From assembly GCA_029237695.1 (NCBI GenBank), contig CM055275.1:87594433-87658432 (forward strand): a stretch of 64,000 nucleotides of DNA, written 5' to 3'. The translations under genes were made by a program, and so were the position numbers. This DNA comes from Conchocele bisecta. Taxonomy: Eukaryota > Mollusca > Bivalvia > Lucinida > Thyasiridae. Positions 34,501 to 45,394 of this stretch are shown piece after piece (position 1 is the stretch's first letter; each line of letters starts with the position of its first letter). Below the pieces are notes generated by a model. That model did no database searches, was not told the DNA's origin, and saw only the letters and a list, made by a program, of their open reading frames with translations.

Positions 34501-36514
34501 CACGTGCAGAGCCTTGAAAAAACACATGAATGGCCTAGAAAAACGCATGAATAGCCCTTGAAAAACACAAAAATAGCCTTGAAAAACACATTAAAAGCAT
34601 TGAAAAAGACATGAATAGCCTTGAAAAACACAATAATAGCCTGGAAAAAAAAGTCTTGAAAAACGCATGAATAGCCCTTGAAAAACACATGAATAGCCTT
34701 GAAAAACTCACGAATAGCATTCAAAAAACACAGGAATGGCAACGAAAAGCCTCGAAGACACATGAATAGCCTGGAAAACACATGAATACCCTTGAAAAAC
34801 GCATGAATAGCCCATGAAAAACACGTGCAGAGCCTTGTAAAAACACATGAATAGCCTTGAAAAACAAAGGAATAGACTTGAACAACCCAGGAATAGCCTT
34901 GAAAAACACATGAATAGCCTAGAAAAACACATGAATAGCCTCTGAAACACATGATTAACCTTGAAAAACAAACGAATAGCCTTGAAAAACACATGAATAG
35001 CGTCGAAAACACATGAATAGCGTCGCAAACACATGAATAGCCTTGAAAAACACATGAATAGCCCTTGAAAAACACATGAATAGCCCTTTAAAAACACATG
35101 CAGAGCCTTGACAAACACATGAATAGCCTAGAAAAATATATAAATAGCCTTGAAAAACACAAGAATAGCCTTGAAAAACACATGAATGGCCTCGAAAATT
35201 ACATAAATAGCCTTGAGAAACACATGAATAGCCCTTGAAAAACATGTGCAGAGCCTTGAAAAACACATAAATATCCTCGAAAACACATAATTAGCCTAAA
35301 AAAACATGAATATCCTTGAAAAACACATGAATAGCATTGAAAAACACATGAATAGCCCTTGAAAAACGCGTGCAGAGCCTTGAAAAAACATATAAATAGT
35401 CTTGAAAAACACATGAATAGCCGAGAAAAACACATGAATGGTCCTTGAAAAACACATGAATAGCCCTTGAAAAACAGATGAATAGCCTGGAAAAACACAT
35501 GAATAGCTTTGAAAAACACATGAATAGCCTTCAAAAAACACTTAAATAGCCTTGGAAAACACATGAATAGCCTCGAAAACACATGCATAGCCCTTGGAAA
35601 ACACATGAATAGCCATGAATAGCCCCTGAAAAACACGTGCAGAGCCTTGAAAAAACACATGAATAGCCTAGAAAAACGCATGAATAGCCCTTGAAAAACA
35701 CAAGAATAGCCTTGAAAAACACATGAATAGCCTTGGAAAAACAAATTATAGCCTGGAAAAAAAGCCTTGAAAAACGCATGAATAGCCTTGAAAAAGTCAA
35801 GAATAGCCTTCAAAAAACACATGAATAGTCTTGAAAAACGCATGAATAGCCTCGAAAAGCCTTGATAACACATGAATAGCCTGGAAAACACATGAAAACC
35901 CTTGAAAAACACATGAAAATCCCATGAAAAACACGTGCAGAGCCTTGAAAAAACACGTGAATAGCCTTGAAAAAAAATGAATAGCCTTGAAAAAAAAATG
36001 AATAGCCTTGAAAAATCCATGAATAGCCTTGAAAAACACATGAATAGCCTAGAAAAACACATGAATAGCCTAGAAAAACACTAATAGCCACTGAAACACA
36101 TGATTAGCCTTGAAAAACACACGAATAGCCTTAAAAAAACACATGAATAGCCTTGAAAAACACATGAATAGCGTCGAAAACACATGAATAGCGTCGAAAA
36201 CACATGAATAGCCTTGAAAAACACATGAATAGCCCTTGAAAAACACGTGCAGAGCCTTGAAAAAACACATGATTAGCCTTGAAAAACGCATGAATAGCTT
36301 TGAAAAACACATGAATAGCCTTGAAAAACACATTAATAGCCCTTGAAAAACACATTTATAGCCTTGAAAAACACATGAATAGCCTGGAAAAAACACATGA
36401 ATAACCTTAAAAAAACACATGAATAGCCGTGAAAAACACATGAATAGCCTTAGAAAACAAATGAATAGCCTTGAAAAAACACATGAATAGCCTTGAAAAA
36501 CAGCCATGAATAAC
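31589..36514. repeat. 4.9-kb minisatellite, ~21-bp unit
   Basis: A single unit, 'gaatagccttgaaaaacacat' on plus, is repeated head to tail about 230 times with length variants (20-22 bp). A recurrent variant block contains 'cccttgaaaaacacgtgcag' and then 'agccttgaaaaaacacatga'; about 20 such blocks occur irregularly. Since 21 bp is seven codons, all three minus-strand frames stay open for long stretches (FFKAIHV, FSRLFMC and FQGYSCV heptads), the longest 323 codons. None has normal protein composition, and frame changes are frequent. I treat it as satellite DNA. It starts at the end of a SINE-like copy and ends at a stem-loop-type repeat. Confidence 0.95.
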
Positions 36515-37242
36515 TGAAATTATAAGCCATTTACCCGAGCGTTAAGGTTTCGGGACATACGTACGTACGGACGCCGGTAACACTATATGCCCCCTGAAGC
36601 ACTAAGTATGTGACCTTGACCCTGGGATTGGCGGGGGCAGAAGAACGTGGATTTGGCACAGGACAGTAGAGGACCATTAGAACAATGCGTATATGAAGTA
36701 TGAAGCTGATCCGTGAAAGGGAACAGAAATTATACGATATTTACCAGAGAGTTAAAGTTTTTGAAGCACCAAGTATGTGACCTTGACCCTGGGCTTGGCG
36801 GAGACAGGACAAATGTGGATTTGGCACTGGGTGGTAGAGGACCATTAGAGCAATGCTTATGTGAAGTATGAAGCTGATCCGTGAAAGAAAACAGAAATTA
36901 TAAGATATTTACCTGAGCGTTAAAGTTTTTGAAGCACTAAGTACGTGACCTTGACCCTGGGCTTTGAGGGGGCAGGACGAACGTGGATTGGGTGGTGGGT
37001 CATGGATTTGCTACAGCATGATAGAGGGTCATCTTAAAAACGTGGATTTTGCACAGGGCGGTAGAGGACCATTAGAGCAATGTGTATATGAAATATGAAC
37101 ACATCGGTCGAAGGATGAAGAAATTATGAGACATTTACCCGAACGTTAAAGTTTTGTGACGGACGGACGGGACGGGACGGGACGGGACGAGACGGACAAG
37201 GGTAAAACTAAATGCCCCCTCCATTATCGTGGTGGGGCATAC
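36515..37242 (+). repeat. Stem-loop-ended tandem-module repeat (accttgaccctggg family)
   Basis: Modules of about 170-180 bp contain 'tgtgaccttgaccctgggct', 'ggaccattagagcaatg' and 'gaagctgatccgtgaaag'. After a GACGG(GACGG)n tract (about 37,160-37,195) the element ends in a stem-loop with ATGCCCC/GGGGCAT arms (37,211-37,240). Confidence 0.65.
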
Positions 37243-37735
37243 TAACAAGGTGTTCCATGAAAGGAAACAGAAGTTATAAGACATTTACCCCAACGTTAAG
37301 TTTATGAATGTGCTACGTTTGTGACCTTGACCTTGGGGTAAGGATTGGGTGGTGGGTCATGGATTTGCTACAGCATGATAGAGGGTCATCTGAGGAATGC
37401 ATGTATGAAATAACAAGGTGTTCCATGAAAGGAAACAGAAGTTATAAGACATTTACCCCAACGTTAAGTTTATGAACATGCTAAGTTTGTGACCTTGACC
37501 TTGGGTTAAAGGGTGAGAGGTGGGTCATGTATTTGCTACAGCATGATAGAGGGTCATCTGTGGAATGCATGTATGAAATAACAAGATGTTCCATGAAAGG
37601 AAACAGAAGTTATAAGAGATTTACCCAACGTTAAGTTTGTGGACGACTCCGACGATGCCGACGACACCGACGCCGACGACGCCGGGGGTATGCCATAAGC
37701 TCTTCTGAACTTCGTGCAGGCGAGCTAAAAACGGT
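37243..37735 (+). repeat. Stem-loop-ended tandem-module repeat (accttgaccttggg family)
   Basis: Two to three modules of about 170-180 bp share 'gtgaccttgaccttggg', 'ggatttgctacagcatgata' and 'gttccatgaaaggaaacaga'. A GACGCC-type tract precedes a terminal structure with AGCTC/GAGCT arms (about 37,698-37,728) and an A-run. A longer relative lies at 45,395-46,266. Confidence 0.65.
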
Positions 37736-37819
37736 CGTATACAAATGGTTACGTAGGTACTTCCCTTGAACGAATGACCGATTTGGAATGGATGGAAAAC
37801 TGACTAACATCTAATCGAA

Positions 37820-38005
37820 TGGGTTTAACGTCCCACCGAAAGCTAGGGTCATATTGAAACGGAACCATAGTTTAAAGTCTCATCCGACAGACCAGTGTGA
37901 TGGAAATAAATACTATGAAAGTATTGTTGATGTCTAAGGCGAGGTTTGAACCCACAACCTACGGATTGGAAGTCAGGTGTTCTTACCCCTAGGCAACACT
38001 CCATC
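37820..38005 (-). repeat. tRNA-related SINE copy
   Basis: Matches 24,890-25,065 over most of its length ('agtctcatccgacagaccag', 'aggcgaggtttgaacccaca'). On minus it contains the B-box-like GGGTTCAAACC. The head on the minus strand also includes 'gttgcctaggggtaagaaca', which looks like a D-arm region. Confidence 0.6.
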
Positions 38006-38217
38006 CCTATACTTCCCTAGAACGTACGACTGATTTGAGTGAATAAAAAATGACTAAAATCAGAGTGCGGATATGCGGACTAGTTGAAGTCTGCATGGGC
38101 TATATTTTTTAGTCTGATCAGGGTGTACAGTGTTGATTGCTCAATTAGAGAGCCATCCATTGGTCATCGAGCAAACAATGGGGATTACTATCACCCAGAA
38201 GGAGTGTTCTGCATGAT

Positions 38218-38580
38218 CAGTTTGTTTGTTGGGGTTTAACGGCCTATCAACAGCTAAGGTCATATAAGGCCGGGTCAATGGGTATTTACAATAACAAAAC
38301 TATATATTCAGCCCTGAAATCAGAATAATCCTGATCTGATGCCAGGTCCTCGCCACACCAGAATCACTTTGCCCCGTCCCAAAAGCAGTAATATCAGTAA
38401 TAAGTGTACTATTTTTATAATGGGCAATAACCCAAATAAACTGCCAGGTAACAAAAAGAGCTAAAGAAAAAAACGTACCTGACAGCAAAACCAGGCAAAT
38501 TGTGATTCCTATAAGGAGGACCCCGCCGTTAAATTACACCATCGTGTTCGCCCGACCAACCACCCACCTGCTTGATCAGG
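38218..38580 (-). repeat. SINE-like dispersed repeat
   Basis: Contains 'gtttgttggggtttaacggc' at its left and 'gccaggtcctcgccacacca' in the middle, as in 4,793-5,200 but with an internal deletion. Ends near 'caaccacccacctgc'. Confidence 0.6.
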
Positions 38581-39301
38581 ATCTACACTGGTCATATGAC
38601 TGACTGGTTGATTTATTGGCTGGGTGATTGATTGGTGCATTGATTGATTGACTGGTTGTGAACACAATGTCTAAACATTTGTCTGTATCGGATGTCACTG
38701 CTACTGTGCATCGCTTAGGGTCTACACTGGTCACTATTGTGATGTGGGTCCATTCCTTTTGTCTCTCGTGAACATATCTGTAGCGGATTTCACCAAAATC
38801 TCTAATCTAGGTAATTGCAATTTAATAAAGATAATTTTCAACGTATTCATACATTACCATTTTATGTAATGAAATAAACTAGTTTCAATCAAAACAATAG
38901 CTGTGATCATGTATTAAATACACTAGTAAATAATTACTCCCTCAAAGTGCACTTAGCTTAAATAGATTTTGGAGAAATCCGCTACAGATTAGTAAAGTAT
39001 ACGTAGTTAGCCGGTCTAATTAGGCTAATCAACCTTCCGATTCTTTGACCTTGGACATGCGGGTGGCATGTCCTGGACATCACACACAAGTATGGAGGAT
39101 GATAAACAAGCATTGTAAGGTTTCAAGTTAATATGATTTATAGTTGCACAGATATACTATATTTAAACACAACAGAGCCTTCAAATCACATGCATATAGA
39201 GAGCAATCACAGTATATACGTATATAGAGAGCCTTCAACATGGCCGAAATTACCAAACCGGTAGGTTTGTACGGAAGCTGGAGGGGACATATACCCGGGT
39301 A
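38581..39301. other. Non-coding stretch
   Basis: No gene recognised. A tandem TGATTGATTGG-like tract lies at about 38,600-38,660. Confidence 0.45.
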
Positions 39302-39998
39302 CGCCCGGGTGTAAATATAATAGTACTTAGAAAGGTACAAAACTCACATTCGCCACCATTGTAACAAAATCCCACGCGATATAGACAATTGGAACTCGCC
39401 TATACAACGCATTACAGCGTGTCGAAACCGCTGTTTGGGGTGGGTTTTCGGCGTAGAGTTTACAGTTTCTAAAACATAAAACTCAAAGATTTTGAGTGTA
39501 AACTGCACTACAAACGCGTCTGACTAACCTAAATTCGCTTTTTAAAATCAGACACATTCATTTCCTGATTAAAAATGAATGTTAGCCGCCATCTTTAAAG
39601 ATATCGAATCACGTAACACGCACTGATTTGGTTGGCTAATGGAAACGACATCAGTCTCCAGTAACCAACCAAACCACTGCGTGCACGTGATTGAAATATT
39701 TTCAAAATGGCGGCTAATAGTCTTTGAGAATGCGGAAGTGAACGTGAATGATTTTAAAAAGCGAATTTTAGTGAGACGCGTTTTTAGTGCAGTTTACACT
39801 CGAAATCTTTGAGATTTATGTTATGTATTGGTAAATGTAAACTTTCTGTCGAAAATTCACACCAAACAGCAGTTACGACACGCTGTAATGGGTTGTATAG
39901 GCGAGTTCCAGATGACTATATTGCGTGGCTTTTTGTTTCAATGGTGGCGAATGGGAGTTTTGTACCTTTCTAAGTACTATTATATTTACACCCGGGCG
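39302..39998. mobile_element. ~700-bp foldback element (two ~340-bp arms)
   Basis: The first half is the diverged inverse of the second half. The termini are CGCCCGGGTGTAAATATAAT and its exact complement (39,302 and 39,998). Further in, 'aaaggtacaaaactc' pairs with 'gagttttgtacctttc', 'tgaaatattttcaaaatggc' pairs loosely with 'gccgccatctttaaag', and the centre lies near 39,645. No transposase is encoded. Short frames of the two halves are mirror artefacts. Confidence 0.8.
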
Positions 39999-40269
39999 CA
40001 TTTGAATTGTTTTGTACATTGTTTAGAAAGGTGTTTCATGTATACACAAACAATAATTGACCATCCAAGACACGCTAGAATCACCTGTGGCCAGAGACAT
40101 ATTTAATCCAACAACTTGGTTTGTTCTGTTATGTTCATTTATTTCGTGACCAGGAGATAAAAAATAACAAAAACACATGTCCCCTCCATGCTTTAGTAGG
40201 TTTGACATGCCAACAATATTGATAAAAATGTCAGAAATTTAAACACGAACATAATTATATACAAGGAAA
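39999..40269. other. No recognised feature
   Basis: Short frames only, with no repeat detected. Confidence 0.4.
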
Positions 40270-40450
40270 TGGCTAACCCGAATGTTCTGTCTGTAACACA
40301 GGTTTTGTTCGTTTGTTTGGGGTTTAACAACAGCTAAGGTCATTTAAGGCCGGGTCAATGGGTTTAGTACTAAATCCCATGTAGTACCTGTACATGTTCA
40401 AGTACAGTAAAAGTCGCCCTACGTTACAGACAGAAAATTCGGGTTAGGCA
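40270..40450. mobile_element. ~180-bp inverted-repeat element holding a SINE tail fragment
   Basis: 'gctaacccgaatgttctgtc' (40,271) is inverted at 'gacagaaaattcgggttagg' (40,425), giving terminal inverted repeats of about 27 bp. The interior carries the SINE-like block 'gtttaacaacagctaaggtc'. Non-coding. Confidence 0.55.
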
Positions 40451-40619
40451 ACGGCAGGAATATAATCCACAATGTACATGGTTTGTATCTTGGATCACAT
40501 TATAGAAAATATTTTTACAGATATTAGATATTGGCCTGTATTAAACAATTTTGTGTAAAATTAAGATTTAATGAAAAAAAAAAAAATATATATATTGTGT
40601 TTCACACTTTCCCTATTAT

Positions 40620-41050
40620 TTCAAGTTAATCCTGAATAATGTCATTTGAATTTGTAGTAAAGGGACAGAGTCTCAGATATACAATATATAAATGTTCGCA
40701 TCATGCAATGTAAATGACATGTGGCTGTAACTGGAGAAATGGGGCTTATGGGTTTTGTGACCAGTGTCGACCAAGATCAGCCCGTCACCCGCAGTCTGGT
40801 CAAGATATGAACTGTTCGTCATTCCATCAAGGAAACACCCTGCAAGCTTCAAACAAGCAATATAAATTGTTATCGGGCTACAAAAGTGTGATCAGGAGTT
40901 ACACTGGTCACAAATCCCATAAGCCCCATTTCTCCAGTCAGTCACATATGACACACGCCGTGTGATTTTGTACATAAGAACATGTGCGATTGTTCATGAA
41001 ATATATTTACATAATCTGTGATATTTTCTGTAAATGACGTCGAAAGATGA
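40620..41050. repeat. Hairpin repeat family, copy B
   Basis: The leading sequence 'cctgaataatgtcatttgaa' and 'tacaatatataaatgttcgc' is shared with 48,252. The arms 'ctggagaaatggggcttatg' (40,731) and 'cataagccccatttctccag' (40,918) are perfectly inverted, with 'gaccagtgt' and 'acactggtc' also paired. Confidence 0.7.
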
Positions 41051-41459
41051 CGTAATTTCCATAGCAAATGCCATTCCGTATTTGCTATGAAAATTTCGTG
41101 AACTTTCGAAGTCTAATAGGGAAAATATCGTAAATTTTGTAAATGTTTGTCATTAAACATCGCATCATTTTATTTAATGAACTTTCGCGTTGGGCGTAGC
41201 AGTCTAAGGGTAAATATTAGATAATACAATAAAAATTAAATTCAGACGATTAATTTTATTCAAAATTATGTGCTGGTGTACAAGATTTCTTGTATTCAGC
41301 ATATTCAGAATATGTGCTGTATCAGATTTCAGCTGGATTCGAGTCATATCACAAATTTAAACCATACATAACAACATTCATCATAGTCAAGGATTTTGGA
41401 TTCCTCATGTTACTAAGTGAGTCATGCAGAAGTTTATACCTTGTCAACTCATAATTGTC
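41051..41459. other. AT-rich stretch, nothing recognised
   Basis: No gene or shared repeat seen. Confidence 0.45.
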
Positions 41460-41720
41460 ATAACACGTGCCTGGTTTGCCTGGTTTGGCCCTCAGGTACG
41501 TTTTTATCTATGGCTCTTTTGTTACCCGAGAGTTCAATTGGGTTATTGCCCATTGTAAAAGTAGTAAGGTTACTACTGATCCTACAGCTTTTGGGAGGGG
41601 CCAAGTGATTCCGGTGTGGCGAGGACCTGGCATCAGATCAAGATTATTATGATTTCAGGGCTGAATATATAGTTTTGTTATTGTAAATATTCAGTTCTGA
41701 TTTTGGGATTTTTCCCCCAT
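41460..41720 (+). repeat. SINE-like dispersed repeat, opposite orientation
   Basis: The reverse complement of the family at 4,793-5,200 and 38,218-38,580: 'gggaggggccaagtgattcc', 'gcgaggacctggcat', 'gatttcagggctgaatatat'. The conserved 3' block and (AAAC)n tail are missing. Confidence 0.6.
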
Positions 41721-42179
41721 TTGTACATGTACATGTCATCATTTTAGGCAGGTTCAACGGTCATTTTAGGTAGGTTCAACGGACCCGATCTCGTATTTAG
41801 ACAAAGCATTGGTGAAAGAAAACCTTGAAATGACATAATGGTGATATAAGTGTCATGCTGTGGGTGCGATGGTTGAGATCATAGATGGCATGATCAACAT
41901 AATAAATATTCAGAAAAGTTACAATGTTGATATAGAAATTCTGCATCACTTTCTTAAGTAACATACATACAACTAGTTTATACATGTACAATTTAAGGAT
42001 CTTGATAAGCATGTAGTTACCAGAACCTTCCATATTGACAAGATATCATGCATGATTATTTTGCCATATCATTATATTTAGCCGGTTATCCATGTATATT
42101 AAATTAAACTGAATTATTACTAATGATTTAAAATAGACTATCAATGTATATTAAATTAAAAGCTAAAGCAGACATCTTG
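41721..42179. other. AT-rich stretch
   Basis: A short direct repeat, 'tcattttaggtaggttcaac', at 41,740-41,782. Otherwise nothing. Confidence 0.4.
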
Positions 42180-43640
42180 TATTAAGCGAGGACTCTCATT
42201 TTACCAAATCTGAAAATGCTTCACCCAAGGATCTTAACTTACTATGAAGTTTGGCCATCATCGGCCATGTGGTTCCTGAGAAAAAGACGTTCAAAATCTC
42301 GAATAAATGGACCTTTTGGAGGCCATCATGGATGACATAATCATCTGATTCCGACAAATATTGCACCAGAGCAATCGCCTCATCGATACCTTCAATTTGA
42401 TATATGACATGAGCACATTTGGTCAAAAATAAAATTTAACCCCACGGGCCACGCCTATTTTTGACCCCGGGGTCACCATTTGAACATCTTTGAAAGAGCA
42501 TTCTACGTCGATCATTCCTACCAAGTTTCGTCGAAATCTATTTTTAGACGGCGGCCATCTTGAATTGGCGACGACCTCCGTTTTAACAAATGTAAAAAGG
42601 CTTCACCCATGGATCATAACTGTGAAGTTTGGCCACCATGGGCCAAGTGGTTCGTGTGAAGAAGAATTTTGAAATATCTAATAAAAGAACGACCGTTTGA
42701 CCTTTCGGCGGCCATCTTCGATGACATGACCATCCAATTTTGACAAAAAATTTACCAGAGCGATCGTCTCTTTGATACCTTCGATTTCATATAGACATGA
42801 CCATATTCGGTCAAAAATAAAATTTGATCCCAATTTGACCCCACGGGCCACGCCCATTTTTGACACCGGGGGTCACCACTTTAACAACTTTGAAAGAGCA
42901 TTGTACATCGATTATTCCTACCAAGTTTCGTCGATATCAGGCTGGCGGATATCAGCCATCTTGGATTAGCGACGACCTCCGTTTTAATAAATCTGAAAAG
43001 ACTTCACCCATGGACCATAACTGTGAAATTTGGCCACCATGGGTTCGTGTGAAGAAGAGTTTTGAAATCTCTAATAAAAGAACAATCGTTTGAACTTTCG
43101 GCTGCCATCTTGGATGACATGACCATCCAATTTCGACAAATAATGTACCAGAGCGATCGCCTCATTGATACCTTCGATTTGATATAGATATGACCATATT
43201 CGATCAAAAATAAAATTTTACCCCACGGGCCACGCCCATTTTTAATCCCGGGGTCACCATTTTAACAACTTTTATAGAGCATTGTACATCGATCATTCCT
43301 ACCAAGTTTCGTTGAAATCCGGGTGGCGGTTCATGAGAAGAAGATTTTTTAAGAATTTATGCTATTTTTAGACGGCGGCCATCTTGGATTAGCGACAACT
43401 TCCATTTTAACAAATCTGAAAAGGCTTCACCCATGGACCATAACTTTTAAGTTTGGCTACCATGGGCCAAGCGGTTCATGTGAAGAACAATTTTGAAATC
43501 TTTAATAAAAGAACGACATTTTGACCTTTCGGCGGCCATATTGGATGACGTAGCCATCCTCCGATTTCTACAAAAAAATGCACCAGAGTGATCGCCTCGT
43601 TGATACCTTCGATTTGATATATGATATGACATAAACTTTG
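42180..43640. repeat. Tandem repeat, ~380-400-bp unit, about 3.7 copies
   Basis: Each unit contains 'accccacgggccacgcccat', 'tcattcctaccaagtttcgt', 'ggcggccatcttgga', 'aaggcttcacccatgga' and 'gatcgcctcattgataccttc'. Units start near 42,430, 42,835, 43,220 and a partial one at 42,180. The open frames are discontinuous and not protein-like. The element recalls a tandemly duplicated non-coding transposon fragment. Confidence 0.75.
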
Positions 43641-44100
43641 CGCATCTACTCATCATAAGGAAGCTACTTATCAAGTTGCAGGTGTGTGTAGCTATTAGGG
43701 TTTAAATATTTTACGACTTGCAAGGCAAAATTGGAAAATTCTAAGACGAAAAGGGGGAGATAATCCATGACCCGGCGTCAAATCAAAAATCGAAATAAGC
43801 TTGCACATCTACTCCTCATAAGGAAGATACATACCAAGTTTCACTTATGTAGCTAGTATGGTTTAAAAGTTTTACGACTAACAAGGCAAAATTGCCAAAT
43901 TCTAAGTCGAAAAGGGGGAGATACAATGACCTGGGGGCCGAATCAAAAATTGAAATAAACTGTGTGCATCTACTCATAAGGAAGCTACATACCAAGTTTC
44001 AGGTCTGCACCTGTTACGGTTTAAACGTTTTACGACATACAAGGTTGGTGACGGACGGACAGAAGGATGGACGGGACAGACACACAAGGCTAACACTAAA
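43641..44100 (+). repeat. Stem-loop-ended tandem-module repeat, 5' part (split by insertion)
   Basis: Modules of about 160-180 bp share 'catctactc.tcataaggaa', 'ccaaattctaagtcgaaaag' and 'gggggagat'. They end in a GACGGACGGAC tract and 'cacacaaggctaacactaaa'. The expected terminal stem-loop is displaced to 45,360-45,393 by the inserted element at 44,101-45,359. Confidence 0.65.
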
Positions 44101-45359
44101 CAGGGCTTGAAACTAACGCTCGCCCGTGGCTAGAAGATTTTTAGTTAGGGCTGGTTATTTTTTACGTCTGACCAGCCTGCGTGGCGAGTAAAAAAAATCC
44201 AGCTGATATGCCTTTACCAGTTTAGAACACGAAGTGAAAGTCATCGAGCTGTGTTTGTTTACAAAAATATGTCTGTGAAAATGGGTGTAAGCTGCTTCCC
44301 TATTGGTGAATAGCAATCCTAAAGTCAAATATCATTGGTCTGCATGCCAAAAGCCAATCAAATATCGAATTTTGAAGCTACACGCGTCCGGATCGTGTAT
44401 CGATAACGTTCGTTTGTTTACGTAATGGCCGCCCCTCAAAATAATGTGTAGCAGTTTTCCCACGCTAGCGACACAGGTCGGGAATTTTTCATTGGATACT
44501 TCAGTCATTTATAATTAATTTATTCCAATAGGTTACTACACTTTCCTAATAAGGAAATAGAGTAACTTTGTTTCTAAGAATAGAACCACACTTTATTTCG
44601 CTGAAACGAGCATGCGTATGTGTTTTTGAAAATGCAACTTCCAAGTTATAGTTTTGCATATTGAGCGTGAAAACCGATCCACTGGCAAGAAACACTGCAT
44701 ATATTGTATTGAGAATGTGTTTCAACAAAAAAAATACATTGATTTACGATCGAAAGTGAGTTTTAAGGTAAAAGAATAATGGTATTTTCGGTTGACACGC
44801 GAGCAAGTCGCCCCCACACAGTTTCGGACCTTAAAATGAATTCGTGAGAAATGATAAATGTACAGCTTGTACACAGTCATTCAAACGACACAGAACCTTA
44901 TAATGGGAATACAAATAAATGAGTGCTTACTGTCAAGATAGTAAAATAAAAAGTATTACATACTTGTTATTTATATTTGCAATAGAAGACTTCACCGGAA
45001 ACACAGGGCCCAACATTCCAGACGGATTGGATGAAACAACAGCAACACCACTGGATTATTGTTGGCTTTTGTACAATCCAAAGATCATATGTTCACTGCC
45101 ATGGCGAGACATACAAACAACTACGCTATGGGTTTTTTTCATCTACAGCGAGCAATGTAAATTGGTCCAGAGACATAATAAATATTACAATGAAATAGGT
45201 ATTGATTGCACAACTGAATTGCTACTTATTGTACAGCTATTTTTTTTCCAGATGAATGCAATGCTACGAAAGGGCTGGTATAATTTGTAAGGGCTGGTAA
45301 ATTTCAAATCTTACTAGCCCGGCTGGCTAGTACATATTTTTGTTTAGTTTCAAGCCCTG
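44101..45359. mobile_element. Non-autonomous hAT-like element with TSD (ACTAAA)
   Basis: Perfect 16-bp terminal inverted repeats, CAGGGCTTGAAACTAA at 44,101-44,116 and its complement at 45,344-45,359, are flanked by ACTAAA on both sides (44,095-44,100 and 45,360-45,365). Subterminal segments share a 'gggctggt'/'actagccc' motif in opposite orientations. A CAGGG start suggests hAT, although hAT duplications are usually 8 bp, so a related superfamily is possible. An unrecognised 123-codon frame lies at 44,919-45,290 and shows no transposase signature. Confidence 0.75.
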
Positions 45360-45394
45360 ACTAAATGCCCCTCCACTATTGTGGTGGGGCATGA
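45360..45394 (+). repeat. Displaced terminal stem-loop of the 43.6-kb repeat
   Basis: ATGCCCC/GGGGCAT arms around 'ctccactattgtggt', the same kind of terminus as at 37,211-37,240. Confidence 0.65.

Noticed and set aside
31414..36507. Numerous long minus-strand open frames (up to 323 codons)
   Set aside because: They are products of a 21-bp minisatellite whose period is seven codons. Composition is a repeated hydrophobic heptad and the frame drifts with each length variant.
31589..36514. CRISPR-like regular repeats
   Set aside because: Units are contiguous with no unique spacers, and the context is eukaryotic.
44919..45290. 123-codon frame inside the hAT-like element as a transposase
   Set aside because: No DDE, BED finger or dimerisation motif visible, and it is too short. 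Left as an unrecognised frame.
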